Positions 1 to 8,352 of a DNA stretch of 64,000 bases are shown here, piece by piece. Made by a program: the position numbers and the translations under genes. The stretch is from the NCBI RefSeq assembly GCF_018275325.1, contig NZ_JAGVQR010000003.1, forward strand, positions 1 to 64,000, in the 5' to 3' direction. This DNA comes from Nocardioides palaemonis (lineage in GTDB: Bacteria; Actinomycetota; Actinomycetes; Propionibacteriales; Nocardioidaceae). How positions within the stretch are numbered: position 1 is the stretch's first letter; every line of letters begins with the position of its first letter. Under the pieces are notes generated by a model. The model was given only the letters and a program-made list of their open reading frames with translations. It ran no database searches and was not told the origin of the DNA.

Positions 1-1183
1 GGTCGAGCAGCGCCAGGTCGTGCACGTCGCTCCCCCAGCAGGCCACCTCCAGCGCGAAGGCCGTCAGGTCGCCGGTGGCGATCTCCGGCTCGGGGTGGGC
101 GGCGAGGTGGGCGTGCTCGGCCTCGGACCAGCAGCGGAACACCGTCCCCGGTCCCAGTCGTCCGGCGCGACCCGCCCGCTGCTCCGCCGCCGCGCGGCTC
201 ACCGCGACGGTGACCAGGGACGCCAGCCCGCGACGGTGGTCGGTGCGTGGCTCGCGGGAGAACCCGGCGTCCACCACGACGCGTACACCGGGCACCGTCA
301 ACGACGACTCGGCGACCGCGGTCGAGACGATCACGCGTCGGCGCGGACCCTCGCTGAGCGCCCGGTCCTGCTCGGCGGCGGGCAGCCGTCCGTGCAGGGC
401 GTGCACGTCCGCGTCCACGCCGGCCAACCGGCGCACGGTCGCCTCGACCTCCGCGACGCCGGGCACGAAGACCAGGACGTCGCCCTCGCGCTCGGCCAGG
501 GCGCGCCGCACGGTCGCCGCGACGTGGTCGTGGAAGGCCGGCGTGATCCCACGGTCGTCGGTCCGCCGTGAGCCCGCCGGCAGCGGGCACCACACCGTCC
601 CGACCGGGTGGAGGGCGCCCGGTACGTCGATCACCGGCGCGCCGGCAGGGTCGAGCAGCGCGGCGGTCCGCTCGGCCTCGACGGTCGCCGACATCGCCAC
701 CAGCGACAGGTCGTCGCGGAGGTTGGCGCGGATGTCGACGAGCAGCGCCAGCGTCAGGTCGGCGTCGAGGTGCCGCTCGTGCACCTCGTCGAGCACGACG
801 GCCCCGACCCCGGCGAGCTCAGGGTCCTGCTGGATCCGCCGGAGCAGCAGCCCCGTCGTGACGACCTCGACGCGCGTGTGCCGACCGCTGCGGCGCTCGC
901 CGCGCACGGAGTACCCGACGGTCTCGCCGACCGGCTCCCCGATCAGCTGGGCGAGCCGCCGGGCGGCCGCGCGGGCAGCGATCCGACTGGGCTGGGTCAC
1001 CACGACCCGCCCGTCGACGACCCCCGCCACCGCCGGCGGGACCAGGGTCGTCTTGCCGGTGCCCGGCGGCGCCTGGACGACCGCGACACGGCGGGTCCGG
1101 AGCGCCTCGACCAGCGCGGGCAGGCCCTCCGTGACAGGGAGGTCCGGCGGCGCGGCGAGCAGGCTGCGCAGCGGGTCGGACAC
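1..1183 (-). CDS. hrpB: ATP-dependent helicase HrpB-like (C-terminus outside window)
   Basis: A DEAH-type superfamily 2 helicase. Read on the minus strand from a GTG at 1183, the frame stays open to the window edge, giving about 394 N-terminal residues. Visible motifs are Walker A GTGKTT (residues 41-46), the Walker B box DEVH (132-135), SAT (165-167) and a motif VI of the form QRAGRAGR near residue 325. This order and spacing fit the HrpB family, which is usually above 800 residues, so more than half is missing here. The cellular role of bacterial HrpB is poorly defined; RNA unwinding is inferred from the family. It is divergent from the repeat protein at 1346. A different DEAH helicase is possible, but the motif spacing favours HrpB. 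Confidence 0.9.
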   Translation of the reverse strand, partial: MSDPLRSLLAAPPDLPVTEGLPALVEALRTRRVAVVQAPPGTGKTTLVPPAVAGVVDGRVVVTQPSRIAARAAARRLAQLIGEPVGETVGYSVRGERRSGRHTRVEVVTTGLLLRRIQQDPELAGVGAVVLDEVHERHLDADLTLALLVDIRANLRDDLSLVAMSATVEAERTAALLDPAGAPVIDVPGALHPVGTVWCPLPAGSRRTDDRGITPAFHDHVAATVRRALAEREGDVLVFVPGVAEVEATVRRLAGVDADVHALHGRLPAAEQDRALSEGPRRRVIVSTAVAESSLTVPGVRVVVDAGFSREPRTDHRRGLASLVTVAVSRAAAEQRAGRAGRLGPGTVFRCWSEAEHAHLAAHPEPEIATGDLTAFALEVACWGSDVHDLALLD

Positions 1184-1345
1184 GGGTGCAGTGTGCCCGA
1201 CGACGGTGCACGCAGCGCCCCTGGTCGCGCAGCCGGGTCGAGGTCGTGAGTGGGAATCTCCGGCCGAACGCTCAGGGAGGGGCCACGCCGTCCGATCGGT
1301 GGGTCGACCCACTCGGGAACGCCACCATCCTCAGGAGAGGCCCGC

Positions 1346-2476
1346 ATGCACCATCGTCTGACCTACGCCAACGTCGCATCCACCCTCGCGCTCGTCATCG
1401 CTGTCGGGGGAGGTGGGGCTGCGGTCGCGGCCGGACTGGGCAAGAACACAGTCGGCAGTGCGCAGATCCAGAACCGCTCGATCCAGACCGAGGACCTGGG
1501 TCTCGAGGCGGTCGGCTCCGGCATCGTCCGCAACGGGTCCCTGAACGGCGTGGACCTCCGCGACGGCACCGTCACCGGCGCCGACGTCGCCGGCGGAACG
1601 CTGACCGGTGACCACGTCGAGGACGGTTCGCTGTCCGGCGCGGACCTCGTGACCTCGACGCTGACCGGCGACCTCGTCAAGGACGGCTCGCTGTTCGGAA
1701 CTGATCTCGCGAACGGCTCGATCGGGGCGGGCCAGGTCGCGAACGGGTCGCTGACCGGCACCCAGGTCCGGGACGGCTCGCTCGTCGGCGCTGACCTGGC
1801 GGACGGCTCGATCGGTGCCGACCAGATCGCGCCGCGCTCGCTGACCGGCGCGAAGCTCGCGAACGGCTCGATCGGTGCCGACCAGGTGGCGGACGGGTCG
1901 CTGACCGGCGCGAAGCTCGCGAACGGCTCGATCGGTGCCGACCAGGTGGCGGACGGGTCACTGACCGGCGCCCACGTGCGGGACGACTCGCTGACCGGCG
2001 ACGACATCGACGAGAGCACCCTCAACCTGGACCTCGGCGGCACGACGTCGAGCCCGATCGTCGTGGCCAGCGCCCGCACCGCGCAGGCGACGCTGACCGC
2101 GGGAGCGAACCAGCTCGGCTCGGTCGTCCTCGACGCCCCGACCGCGGGTGTCGCGCTCGTGACCTTCCAGGCGGAGTTCAACGCTACGTCGGGCAGCCGG
2201 TACCTCGAGGTCACCCCGACCCGCAACGGCAGCAGCCTCGGCTTCTACGACTGGGACGCCGGCGACATCGACGGCTTCTCCGACCAGCGGCAGACCAGCT
2301 TCGCGATCACCCCGGTCACTGCCGGGTCGCACACCTTCGCCTTCTCCGTCACGGAGAACCGGGCCACCCCGTCGGGCTTCAGCCAGTACTACGGCGCCCA
2401 GATCGTGGTCCAGTACTTCCCGTCGGCCGCTGCCGGGGCAGCGCTCCCCGGCCCGTCGGTTCGGGCCAACCGCTGA
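1346..2476 (+). CDS. Secreted or surface protein with tandem 10/20-residue repeats
   Basis: A 376-residue protein starting at an ATG preceded by AGGAGAGG (1333-1340). The N-terminus has a hydrophobic stretch (about residues 9-27) that could be a signal peptide or anchor. Residues about 35-225 are built from near-identical ten-residue units alternating forms such as DGSLTGAKLA and NGSIGADQVA; at DNA level two 60-bp units around 1860-1980 are almost identical. The last 150 residues lack repeats and look like a beta-sandwich, with predicted strands around NQLGSVVLDAP and GSHTFAFSVTEN. The repeat pattern suggests a solenoid carrying a globular head, as in other surface proteins of actinobacteria. 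No enzymatic motif is visible and the function is unknown. A strong hairpin follows the stop codon. Confidence 0.8.
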   Translation: MHHRLTYANVASTLALVIAVGGGGAAVAAGLGKNTVGSAQIQNRSIQTEDLGLEAVGSGIVRNGSLNGVDLRDGTVTGADVAGGTLTGDHVEDGSLSGADLVTSTLTGDLVKDGSLFGTDLANGSIGAGQVANGSLTGTQVRDGSLVGADLADGSIGADQIAPRSLTGAKLANGSIGADQVADGSLTGAKLANGSIGADQVADGSLTGAHVRDDSLTGDDIDESTLNLDLGGTTSSPIVVASARTAQATLTAGANQLGSVVLDAPTAGVALVTFQAEFNATSGSRYLEVTPTRNGSSLGFYDWDAGDIDGFSDQRQTSFAITPVTAGSHTFAFSVTENRATPSGFSQYYGAQIVVQYFPSAAAGAALPGPSVRANR

Positions 2477-2482
2477 TCGCCT

Positions 2483-2525
2483 GACGGTCCCGGGTGGTCG
2501 GCAGCCGTCGACCACCCGGGCCGTC
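2483..2525. terminator. Bidirectional terminator hairpin between convergent genes
   Basis: A perfect 12-bp stem (2489-2500 with 2509-2520, arm CCCGGGTGGTCG) with an 8-nt loop is extended by GACGG/CCGTC outside a one-base bulge. It lies between the stop codons of the plus-strand repeat protein and the minus-strand VOC gene and can serve both. There is no long T-run, as is usual in high-GC actinobacteria. Confidence 0.75.
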
Positions 2526-2556
2526 ACGCCGGCGGGACGACCGTCGGCGGGCTGCG

Positions 2557-3012
2557 TCAGGCGGCGGTCACGCCCACGCTCCAGGTGACGCCGAACTGGT
2601 CGGTGAGCATGCCGAAGCCCGCACTCCACGCGGAGGCGGCGAGCGGCTCGACGATGTGGGCGTCGGCTGCGAGCCCGTCCCAGTAGCCCTGCGCCTCGGC
2701 GAGGGTGTCGGCGTTGACGGAGACGAACAGCGCCTGGTCGGTGATCGTGGTGTTGTTCTCACGGCGGGTGGTGGTGCCGCCCACGATGCTGCCGCCGGTC
2801 TCGCCCGGGATGTCGTAGGCCATGACGCGGAACCCGTTGTCGGCGGCCACGAGGCCGAACACGACGTGATCAGCACCGGGCACCTCGGCCGGCATGCCGA
2901 GGTCGGCGTACGTGGTGATGACGAGGTGACCGCCGAACACGGACTGGTAGAGCTCGAGCGCCGCACGCGCGTCGCCGCGGAAGTTGAGGTGGGTGGTGGT
3001 CTGGATGGTCAT
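2557..3012 (-). CDS. VOC (PhnB/glyoxalase-like) family protein
   Basis: A 151-residue protein of the vicinal oxygen chelate superfamily, PhnB-like branch. It opens with MTIQTTTHLNFRGDARAALE, the usual beta-alpha start of this family, and ends with FGMLTDQFGVTWSVG, which resembles the conserved tail of PhnB-like proteins. The ATG at 3012 was chosen over an upstream in-frame start because AAGGAG lies a few bases upstream. Such proteins bind small molecules or metals in a dimer cleft; most are of unknown substrate and nothing here narrows it. It is divergent from the WYL-type regulator at 3116, a common arrangement in which the regulator controls the VOC gene. Confidence 0.9.
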   Translation of the reverse strand: MTIQTTTHLNFRGDARAALELYQSVFGGHLVITTYADLGMPAEVPGADHVVFGLVAADNGFRVMAYDIPGETGGSIVGGTTTRRENNTTITDQALFVSVNADTLAEAQGYWDGLAADAHIVEPLAASAWSAGFGMLTDQFGVTWSVGVTAA

Positions 3013-3115
3013 CGCTTGCTCCTTGAGAGGTGGGCGTGGCCGGATCGGCCTCGCACGAACTACTCTCGCGGGCATCTAGGACAGTTTTGGTCCTACACCT
3101 GACGAGACTCGAGAC

Positions 3116-4156
3116 ATGACCACGACGACTTCGCGACTGCTGCACCTGCTGTCCCTGCTGCAGACCCGACGCGACTGGCCGGGCGCGGTGCTGGCTGAGC
3201 GGCTGGAGGTCAGCCACCGCACGGTGCGACGCGACGTCGACCGGCTCCGCGAGATGGGCTACAGCATCCAGGCGACGATGGGCCCCGACGGCGGCTACCG
3301 GCTGGGGGCAGGCAGCGAGCTGCCACCGCTGCTGTTCGACGACGACCAGACCGTCGCCGTGGCGGTCGCGCTGCAGACCGCGCCCGCCGCCGGGGTCGGC
3401 ATCGAGGAAGACGCCGTCCGCGCCCTCGCGACCATCCGGCAGGTCATGCCCTCGCGGCTGCGGCACCGGCTCGACGCGATCGAGGTCACCGCCATCGCCG
3501 GGCGCGTCGGCAGCGGCAGCCCCACTCGGGTCTCCACCGAGGTGCTCGTCTCCCTCGCCCAGACGGTCCGCGCCAGGGAGGTGCTGCGCTTCGACTACGC
3601 CGCCCGCGACGCAGACCCGGACGCCGACCACGACGTGGATTCGACCACTCCGCCGCGTCGCGTGGAGCCGCACCGCATCGTCACCTCGCACGGTCGCTGG
3701 TTCCTGCTGGCCTGGGACCTGGATCGTGAGGACTGGCGCCTATTCAGCGTCGACCGGGTCACGCCCCGCATCCCCACGGGCCCACGGTTCACACCACGGC
3801 AGGTGCCGGGCGGCGACGTCGAGGAATTCGTGTCCGCCCGCTTCAAGGGGCGCGACGTGAACGAGTGGGCCTGTCGCGGCACCGTCATCCTCGACCTGCC
3901 CGCCCGTGACGTCCTCCCCTTCGCCGGGGACGGCACGGTCCGCGCCCTCGACGACCACCGGTGCAGCCTCGAGATCGGCTCCTGGTCCTGGGGCTCGCTC
4001 GCTGCGTCCTTCGGCCGCTTCGAGGTGCGCATGGAGGTCGTCGAACCCCCGGAGCTCACCGACGCCTTCGCCGTGCTGGCGCAGCGCTACGCCGACACCG
4101 CCCGCACCGCACCTCCACGGGTGACCGTCGTCGACGCCCCCAACCGCAGCGACTAG
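3116..4156 (+). CDS. HTH/WYL-domain transcriptional regulator (YafY family)
   Basis: A 346-residue one-component regulator. Residues about 8-60 form a winged helix-turn-helix (LAERLEVSHRTVRRDVDRLR), followed by a beta-hairpin around GPDGGYRLG. The middle holds a WYL domain; the recognisable stretch is RRVEPHRIVTSHGRWFLLAW followed by DWRLFSVDRV. WYL domains bind ligands such as nucleotides or nucleic acid and modulate DNA binding. The gene starts 103 bp from the divergent VOC start, so it probably acts on that shared intergenic region. It sits immediately upstream of the amino-acid transporter (one base between stop and next start), so co-transcription with it is possible although the functions look unrelated. 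Confidence 0.92.
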   Translation: MTTTTSRLLHLLSLLQTRRDWPGAVLAERLEVSHRTVRRDVDRLREMGYSIQATMGPDGGYRLGAGSELPPLLFDDDQTVAVAVALQTAPAAGVGIEEDAVRALATIRQVMPSRLRHRLDAIEVTAIAGRVGSGSPTRVSTEVLVSLAQTVRAREVLRFDYAARDADPDADHDVDSTTPPRRVEPHRIVTSHGRWFLLAWDLDREDWRLFSVDRVTPRIPTGPRFTPRQVPGGDVEEFVSARFKGRDVNEWACRGTVILDLPARDVLPFAGDGTVRALDDHRCSLEIGSWSWGSLAASFGRFEVRMEVVEPPELTDAFAVLAQRYADTARTAPPRVTVVDAPNRSD

Positions 4157-4157
4157 C

Positions 4158-5660
4158 GTGACGTCAATGCAGCACCTGCGGCGAGTCCTCGCCCTCGTCC
4201 TCCTGGGCTGGCTCGTCGCAACCGTGGCCCTCACCGGCAGCGCGGCGTCTGCCGGGTCGGCGAGCAGCCCGGCGGAGGCGCGCACGGTCCGCGTCGGCAC
4301 GGAGGGGACGTACCCGCCCTTCACGTTCCACGACCCCGACACCGACCAGCTCACCGGCTTCGACATCGAGGTGATCCGCGCCGTGGCCGACGAGGCCGGG
4401 TGGGACCTCGAGTTCGTCGAGGCTCCCTTCGACTCGATCTTCCCGGCGCTCGACTCCGGCCGCGTCGACGTGATCGCCAACCAGATCACCATCAACCCCG
4501 ACCGCGAGGCGCGCTACCTCTTCTCGACGCCCTACACCTACTCCCGCGGAGTAATCGTCACCGCCGCCGGCAACGACGACGTGAAGACCCTCGACGACAT
4601 CGACGGCCTCGTGGCCGCCGAGTCGGAGACCAGCAACTGGGCGCAGGTCGCCCGCGACGCCGGCGCCGAGATCCGCGTGGTCGACCAGTTCGCCCAGGCG
4701 GCCGAGCTGCTCGTGCAGGGGCGCGTCGACGTCGTCGTCAACGACAACATCGCGGTCCTCGACTACCTCGCCTCTACCGGGTCCGACGACATCGAGATCG
4801 TCGGCGACGCCGGCGACGAGGTCAGCCGGCAGGCGCTGACCTTCCGCCAGGACAGCCCGGAGCTGCAGCAGGAGGCCGACGACGCGCTCGCCACGCTCGC
4901 CGACGACGGCACGCTCGCGAAGATCTCGGAGACGTACTTCGGCGCCGACGTGACCGTCGAGGACGCCGCGGAGGTCACCGACGTGAAGGGCTCCGACACC
5001 CGCTCCACCACGGAGATCGTCCAGGACTCCGCGTGGCCGATGCTGAGGGCGCTGCTGCTCTACACGCTCCCGCTGACCGCTGCCAGCTTCGCCATCGGGC
5101 TCCTCCTGGCGCTCGTGACGGCCCTCGCCCGGATGTCGTCGAACCGGCTGGTGCAGCTGCCCGCACGCATCTACATCTCCGCCATCCGCGGCACCCCGCT
5201 GCTCGTGCAGCTCTTCATCTTCTTCTACGGCCTCGGGCAGGTCGGGCTCAAGCTGCCACCGCTCTGGGCGGCGATCCTCGCGCTCAGCCTCAACGTCGGC
5301 GGCTACGCCGCGGAGATCATCCGCGGCTCGATCCTGTCCGTCCCGCGCGGTCAGTACGAGGCCGCCACCACGATCGGCATGCGCTACCCGCAGCTGATGC
5401 GTCGCATCGTGCTCCCCCAGGCCGCACGGATCGCCGTGCCACCGCTGTCCAACACGCTGCTGTCGCTCATCAAGGACACGGCGCTGACGTCGATCATCCT
5501 CGTGCCCGAGCTGCTGAGGCAGGCGATGAATGCCGCCTCGTCGAGCGGGCAGTTCATGCCGCTCTACCTCTTCGCGGCGCTCTACTACTGGATCGTCTGC
5601 TTCCTCGTCTCGCAGGCACAGGGACCACTGGAGAAGCGACTCGGGAGGTACGCCGCATGA
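4158..5660 (+). CDS. Amino-acid ABC transporter: substrate-binding protein fused to permease
   Basis: A 500-residue fusion. Residues about 10-30 are a signal/anchor segment; residues about 44-275 form a family-3 (polar amino acid) solute-binding domain, recognisable by RVGTEGTYPPFTFHD, LTGFDIEVI and DVIANQITINP. Residues about 290-500 form a His/Glu/Gln/Arg-type permease with several membrane helices and the EAA-like loop around YEAATTIGMRYPQLMRRIVLPQA, which docks to the ATPase. Binding protein and permease are usually separate chains; fused forms occur in Gram-positives and tether the receptor to the channel. Start is GTG 4158, or ATG 4167 three codons later. The stop overlaps the ATPase start (ATGA), so the two are translationally coupled. 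Substrate is probably a polar or charged amino acid; the sequence does not say which. Confidence 0.92.
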   Translation: MTSMQHLRRVLALVLLGWLVATVALTGSAASAGSASSPAEARTVRVGTEGTYPPFTFHDPDTDQLTGFDIEVIRAVADEAGWDLEFVEAPFDSIFPALDSGRVDVIANQITINPDREARYLFSTPYTYSRGVIVTAAGNDDVKTLDDIDGLVAAESETSNWAQVARDAGAEIRVVDQFAQAAELLVQGRVDVVVNDNIAVLDYLASTGSDDIEIVGDAGDEVSRQALTFRQDSPELQQEADDALATLADDGTLAKISETYFGADVTVEDAAEVTDVKGSDTRSTTEIVQDSAWPMLRALLLYTLPLTAASFAIGLLLALVTALARMSSNRLVQLPARIYISAIRGTPLLVQLFIFFYGLGQVGLKLPPLWAAILALSLNVGGYAAEIIRGSILSVPRGQYEAATTIGMRYPQLMRRIVLPQAARIAVPPLSNTLLSLIKDTALTSIILVPELLRQAMNAASSSGQFMPLYLFAALYYWIVCFLVSQAQGPLEKRLGRYAA

Positions 5661-6424
5661 GCACCACCCCACTGGTCGAGGCCCGCGGGCTGCACAAGAC
5701 CTTCGGTGACAACGAGGTGCTCCGGGGCGTCGACCTCAGCGCCGACGAGGGCACCGCCACCGCGATCATCGGTCCCTCGGGCTCGGGTAAGACGACCATC
5801 CTGCGCTCGCTCAACGTGCTCGAGGTGCCGGACCGCGGGACCGTACGCATCGGCGACGCGACGGTCGACTTCGGCGCGTCGGTCGACCGCTCCACCCGGC
5901 GTCGTGAGGTCGAGGCGCTGCGCTCGCACAGCGGCATGGTCTTCCAGTCGCACCACCTCTTCCCGCACAAGACCGTCCTGCAGAACCTCCTCGAGGGACC
6001 GGTGCAGGTGCAGGGCCGCGACGTCGAGGAGGCCACGACCGACGCCCGCCGGCTGCTGGACCAGGTCGGCCTCGCCGGCCGCGAGGACCAGTACCCCTCG
6101 CAGCTCTCGGGCGGTCAGCAGCAACGCGTCGGCATCGCCCGCGCGCTCGCCCTCAACCCGGAGGTCGTCCTGCTCGACGAGCCCACCTCCGCGCTCGACC
6201 CCGAGCTGGTCGGCGAGGTGCTGGCGGTCATCCGCGACCTCGCGACGTCGGGGTGGACCCTCGTGATCGTCACCCACGAGATCCGCTTCGCCCGCGACGT
6301 CGCCGACCAGGTGCTCTTCCTCGACGGGGGCGTCATCGCCGAGCAGGGTGGCTCCGAGGTGCTCTCCGACCCGCAACAAGAGCGTACGAAGCAGTTCCTG
6401 CGGCGGGTGCTCGAGCCGGGGTGA
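5657..6424 (+). CDS. Amino-acid ABC transporter ATP-binding protein
   Basis: A 255-residue ATPase of the polar amino-acid uptake subfamily (GlnQ/HisP-like). Walker A is GPSGSGKTT (about residues 38-46), the Q-loop is GMVFQSHHLFPH, the signature is LSGGQQQRVGIARAL, Walker B is VVLLDEPTSALD and the switch is VTHEI. All catalytic residues are present. It overlaps the fused binding-protein/permease by four bases (ATGA), so these two genes form a complete importer: the fusion dimerises and each permease domain contacts one ATPase. A conventional gene in a conventional context apart from its fused partner. Confidence 0.95.
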   Translation: MSTTPLVEARGLHKTFGDNEVLRGVDLSADEGTATAIIGPSGSGKTTILRSLNVLEVPDRGTVRIGDATVDFGASVDRSTRRREVEALRSHSGMVFQSHHLFPHKTVLQNLLEGPVQVQGRDVEEATTDARRLLDQVGLAGREDQYPSQLSGGQQQRVGIARALALNPEVVLLDEPTSALDPELVGEVLAVIRDLATSGWTLVIVTHEIRFARDVADQVLFLDGGVIAEQGGSEVLSDPQQERTKQFLRRVLEPG

Positions 6425-6595
6425 GCAACGTGTGCCGCGCGTGACGTACGCGGTCGGCGTGCATACGTCGGTGGTGCGATGCCGACAGCGCGAACCGCGG
6501 GTCCGCGGCGTCGTCCATGCTCCTATGCGGCGCGATGACTCAGGCTTGGTGGTCCCGAGCGCGGATCCGCCTACGGATCGGCGTCGTCACAGCCG

Positions 6596-6790
6596 ATGAT
6601 GGGTGGCATAGACATCAACGATCTCGAGCAGGCGGACGTCGAACTGGCCTCGCTCCTTCGAAAGTGTGAGGCCGTAGTCCGCGGCAGCAAGCTCTCGCCC
6701 TCGCGACAAACGCTCATGGTCAACCGAGTCGCCGCACTTCAGACCGCTCTCGAACTGGTCGCCGAGGCGAAGTCGCGCCGTGCAACCTGA
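6596..6790 (+). CDS. Small hypothetical protein overlapping the RCC1-like gene
   Basis: A 64-residue frame opening ATGATGGGTGGC and ending 11 bases inside the next gene. The product is predicted to be mostly helical and amphipathic (DLEQADVELASLLRKCEAV, then LQTALELVAEAKS). I do not recognise a family. The overlap with the downstream GTG start suggests translational coupling, which is the main reason to accept it as real. Codon use is less GC-rich than in the core genes upstream, in keeping with the start of the accessory region. Confidence 0.55.
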   Translation: MMGGIDINDLEQADVELASLLRKCEAVVRGSKLSPSRQTLMVNRVAALQTALELVAEAKSRRAT

Positions 6791-7634
6791 AGCGCCGGCG
6801 CTCGCTGCAGGGAGGCGGCATTCAATCGGGCGTCGCCTTGACGGGACCGTACTTGCCGTTGGCAGCGATGCGGCGCACGAGTGCCGCGTGGAGACGTGGG
6901 ACGCGATCGTCGCCGTGGCGGTGGGCAATGTTCATACAGCGAACAACACGGGGCGATCCCACACGATCGGCCTGCGATCGGACGGCTCAGTGTTGGCCGC
7001 GGGCTGGAACGACGACGGACAATGCGACGTGCTCGCGTGGCGGGGCGTCATTGCCGTTGCCGCAGGCTGGCGCAGAACCCTCGGCCTGCTCGACGATGGC
7101 ACCGTCACTGCGGCAGGTCGAGGATCAGAGGGCCAGTGCGACGTGGCCCCGTGGCGCGACATCATCGGCGTGTCCTGTGGGGACTGGCACTCGGTCGCAG
7201 TGCGCGCCGACGGCACGGCTCTTGCGGTGGGCGTCAACCGCCGCCGACAATGCGCCGTCGAACGGTGGCACGATCTGGCCGCCGTCGCGGCCGGCTACAT
7301 GCACACGCTCGGGTTGCGACGTGACGGACGAGTATTCGCCACCGGAGCCCGGACGACGGGTGCGTGCGATGTCGACAACTGGGAGAACGTCGTGCAGCTG
7401 GACGCGGGCAGCTATCACTCAGTCGCGGTCACTGCCAACGGGACCGCCCTCGCTGCTGGTGACAACAGCCACGGCCAGTGCGATGTCGCTGACTGGGAGA
7501 GCATCGTCGCGATCGCTGCAGGGTCCACCCACACCCTCGGCTTGAGAGTCGATGGCACGGTCTTGAGCACCGGAAACAACGCTGACGGTCAATGCACGAC
7601 AGACGCCTGGACGGGCGTCCAGGTCTTTCGGTAG
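6780..7634 (+). CDS. RCC1-like seven-repeat beta-propeller protein
   Basis: A 284-residue protein composed almost entirely of seven repeats of about 38 residues. Each has the pattern HTLGLRxDGTVLAxG, then GQCDV, then a W followed by VAVAAG. This is the bacterial RCC1-repeat type, and seven copies are what one closed propeller needs. No signal peptide, membrane helix or extra enzymatic domain is seen, so it is probably a cytosolic protein-interaction platform. It starts at a GTG inside the preceding small gene. Short GQC(D/T) RCC1 proteins turn up in mobile and polymorphic-toxin settings, and this one lies at the edge of the accessory region near the IS element, but no partner is obvious. Function unknown. 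Confidence 0.8.
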   Translation: MQPEAPALAAGRRHSIGRRLDGTVLAVGSDAAHECRVETWDAIVAVAVGNVHTANNTGRSHTIGLRSDGSVLAAGWNDDGQCDVLAWRGVIAVAAGWRRTLGLLDDGTVTAAGRGSEGQCDVAPWRDIIGVSCGDWHSVAVRADGTALAVGVNRRRQCAVERWHDLAAVAAGYMHTLGLRRDGRVFATGARTTGACDVDNWENVVQLDAGSYHSVAVTANGTALAAGDNSHGQCDVADWESIVAIAAGSTHTLGLRVDGTVLSTGNNADGQCTTDAWTGVQVFR

Positions 7635-7674
7635 CGCCTCACCGGAACACGCGCCAACTCAGTTCCGCAAGCCC

Positions 7675-7790
7675 ATCCCGATGTGGTCACGCTCCGCGTG
7701 ACGATCCCGATGTGGTCACGCTCCGCGTGACGATCCCGATGTGGTCACGCTCCGCGTGACGATCCCGATGTGGTCACGCTCCGCGTGACG
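7675..7790. repeat. Four tandem 29-nt hairpin repeats
   Basis: Four identical copies of a 29-nt unit (starts 7675, 7704, 7733, 7762). Each contains the inverted repeat GTCACG-CTCCG-CGTGAC, so the array can fold into four adjacent stem-loops. There are no spacers, so it is not CRISPR. It begins about 40 bp after the RCC1-like stop and ends about 190 bp before the IS3 element. Confidence 0.9.
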
Positions 7791-7858
7791 ATCCCTTGTC
7801 GGACGGGTCAACCCGACAGCTGAGCGACCTCCACCGTCGTCTCAGAGGGTCAGCGAAC

Positions 7859-7920
7859 GGGGCTGCCTGCCACCCTATCGACAGTGGCAGGCAGCCCCAC
7901 GCCTCTCCCCCCGGAGAGGC
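7859..7920. terminator. Two adjacent perfect hairpins of unknown role
   Basis: The first stem is 15 bp perfect (7859-7873 with 7884-7898, arm GGGGCTGCCTGCCAC, 10-nt loop). The second is 8 bp perfect (7901-7908 with 7913-7920, arm GCCTCTCC, CCCC loop). They are separated by two bases. No T-run follows on either strand. They could end transcription from the RCC1-like gene or shield the neighbourhood; alternatively they are remnants of another mobile element. Confidence 0.55.
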
Positions 7921-8031
7921 TGCGCGAGTCGACACTGCGCTGTCACAGCATACGGCCAGGTACAGGCGGAGTTCACCGTGTGAATCGCCCTGGGTCTGGT
8001 GGAGGCTCTCAACCGATGGAGGATGAGAGTC

Positions 8032-8352
8032 ATGGCGGCACCCAGGAAGTACCCCGACGAGCTGCGTGAGCGGGCCACTCGGATGGCGGTTGAGCTCCGG
8101 CAGAATCCGGCGACGAAGAACGGCGCGATCCAGCGAGTGGCCGAGCAGCTCGGCATGCATCCCGAGACCCTGCGCAACTGGGTTCGTCAGGCTGAGATCG
8201 ACGGCGGTGTCCGGCCGGGTACCACGACGGCGGAGGCTGAGCGGATCGCGAAGCTCGAGCAGGAGGTCCGCGAGCTGCGGCGGGCCAACCACATCTTGAA
8301 GACCTCGGCGGCTTTCTTCGCGGCGGAGCTCGACCGCCCCACCAGCAGGTAG
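8032..8352 (+). CDS. IS3-family transposase OrfA (HTH subunit)
   Basis: A 106-residue protein starting MAAPRKYPDELRERATRMAV. The helix-turn-helix (GAIQRVAEQLGMHPETLRNW) recognises the element ends, and the C-terminal leucine-zipper-like segment (RIAKLEQEVRELRRANHIL) lets it multimerise, then AFFAAELDRP. The stop overlaps the GTG of OrfB by one base. OrfB lies in the -1 frame. The fusion OrfAB is probably made by slippage on the C-run at 8337-8340 (CGC CCC A), which would join DRP to HQQVVAYIDAHR; that join is inferred from how IS3 proteins usually read across this point. Confidence 0.95.
   Translation: MAAPRKYPDELRERATRMAVELRQNPATKNGAIQRVAEQLGMHPETLRNWVRQAEIDGGVRPGTTTAEAERIAKLEQEVRELRRANHILKTSAAFFAAELDRPTSR

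Noticed and set aside
7675..7790. CRISPR array
   Set aside because: The 29-nt repeats are directly adjacent with no spacers and no cas genes are nearby.
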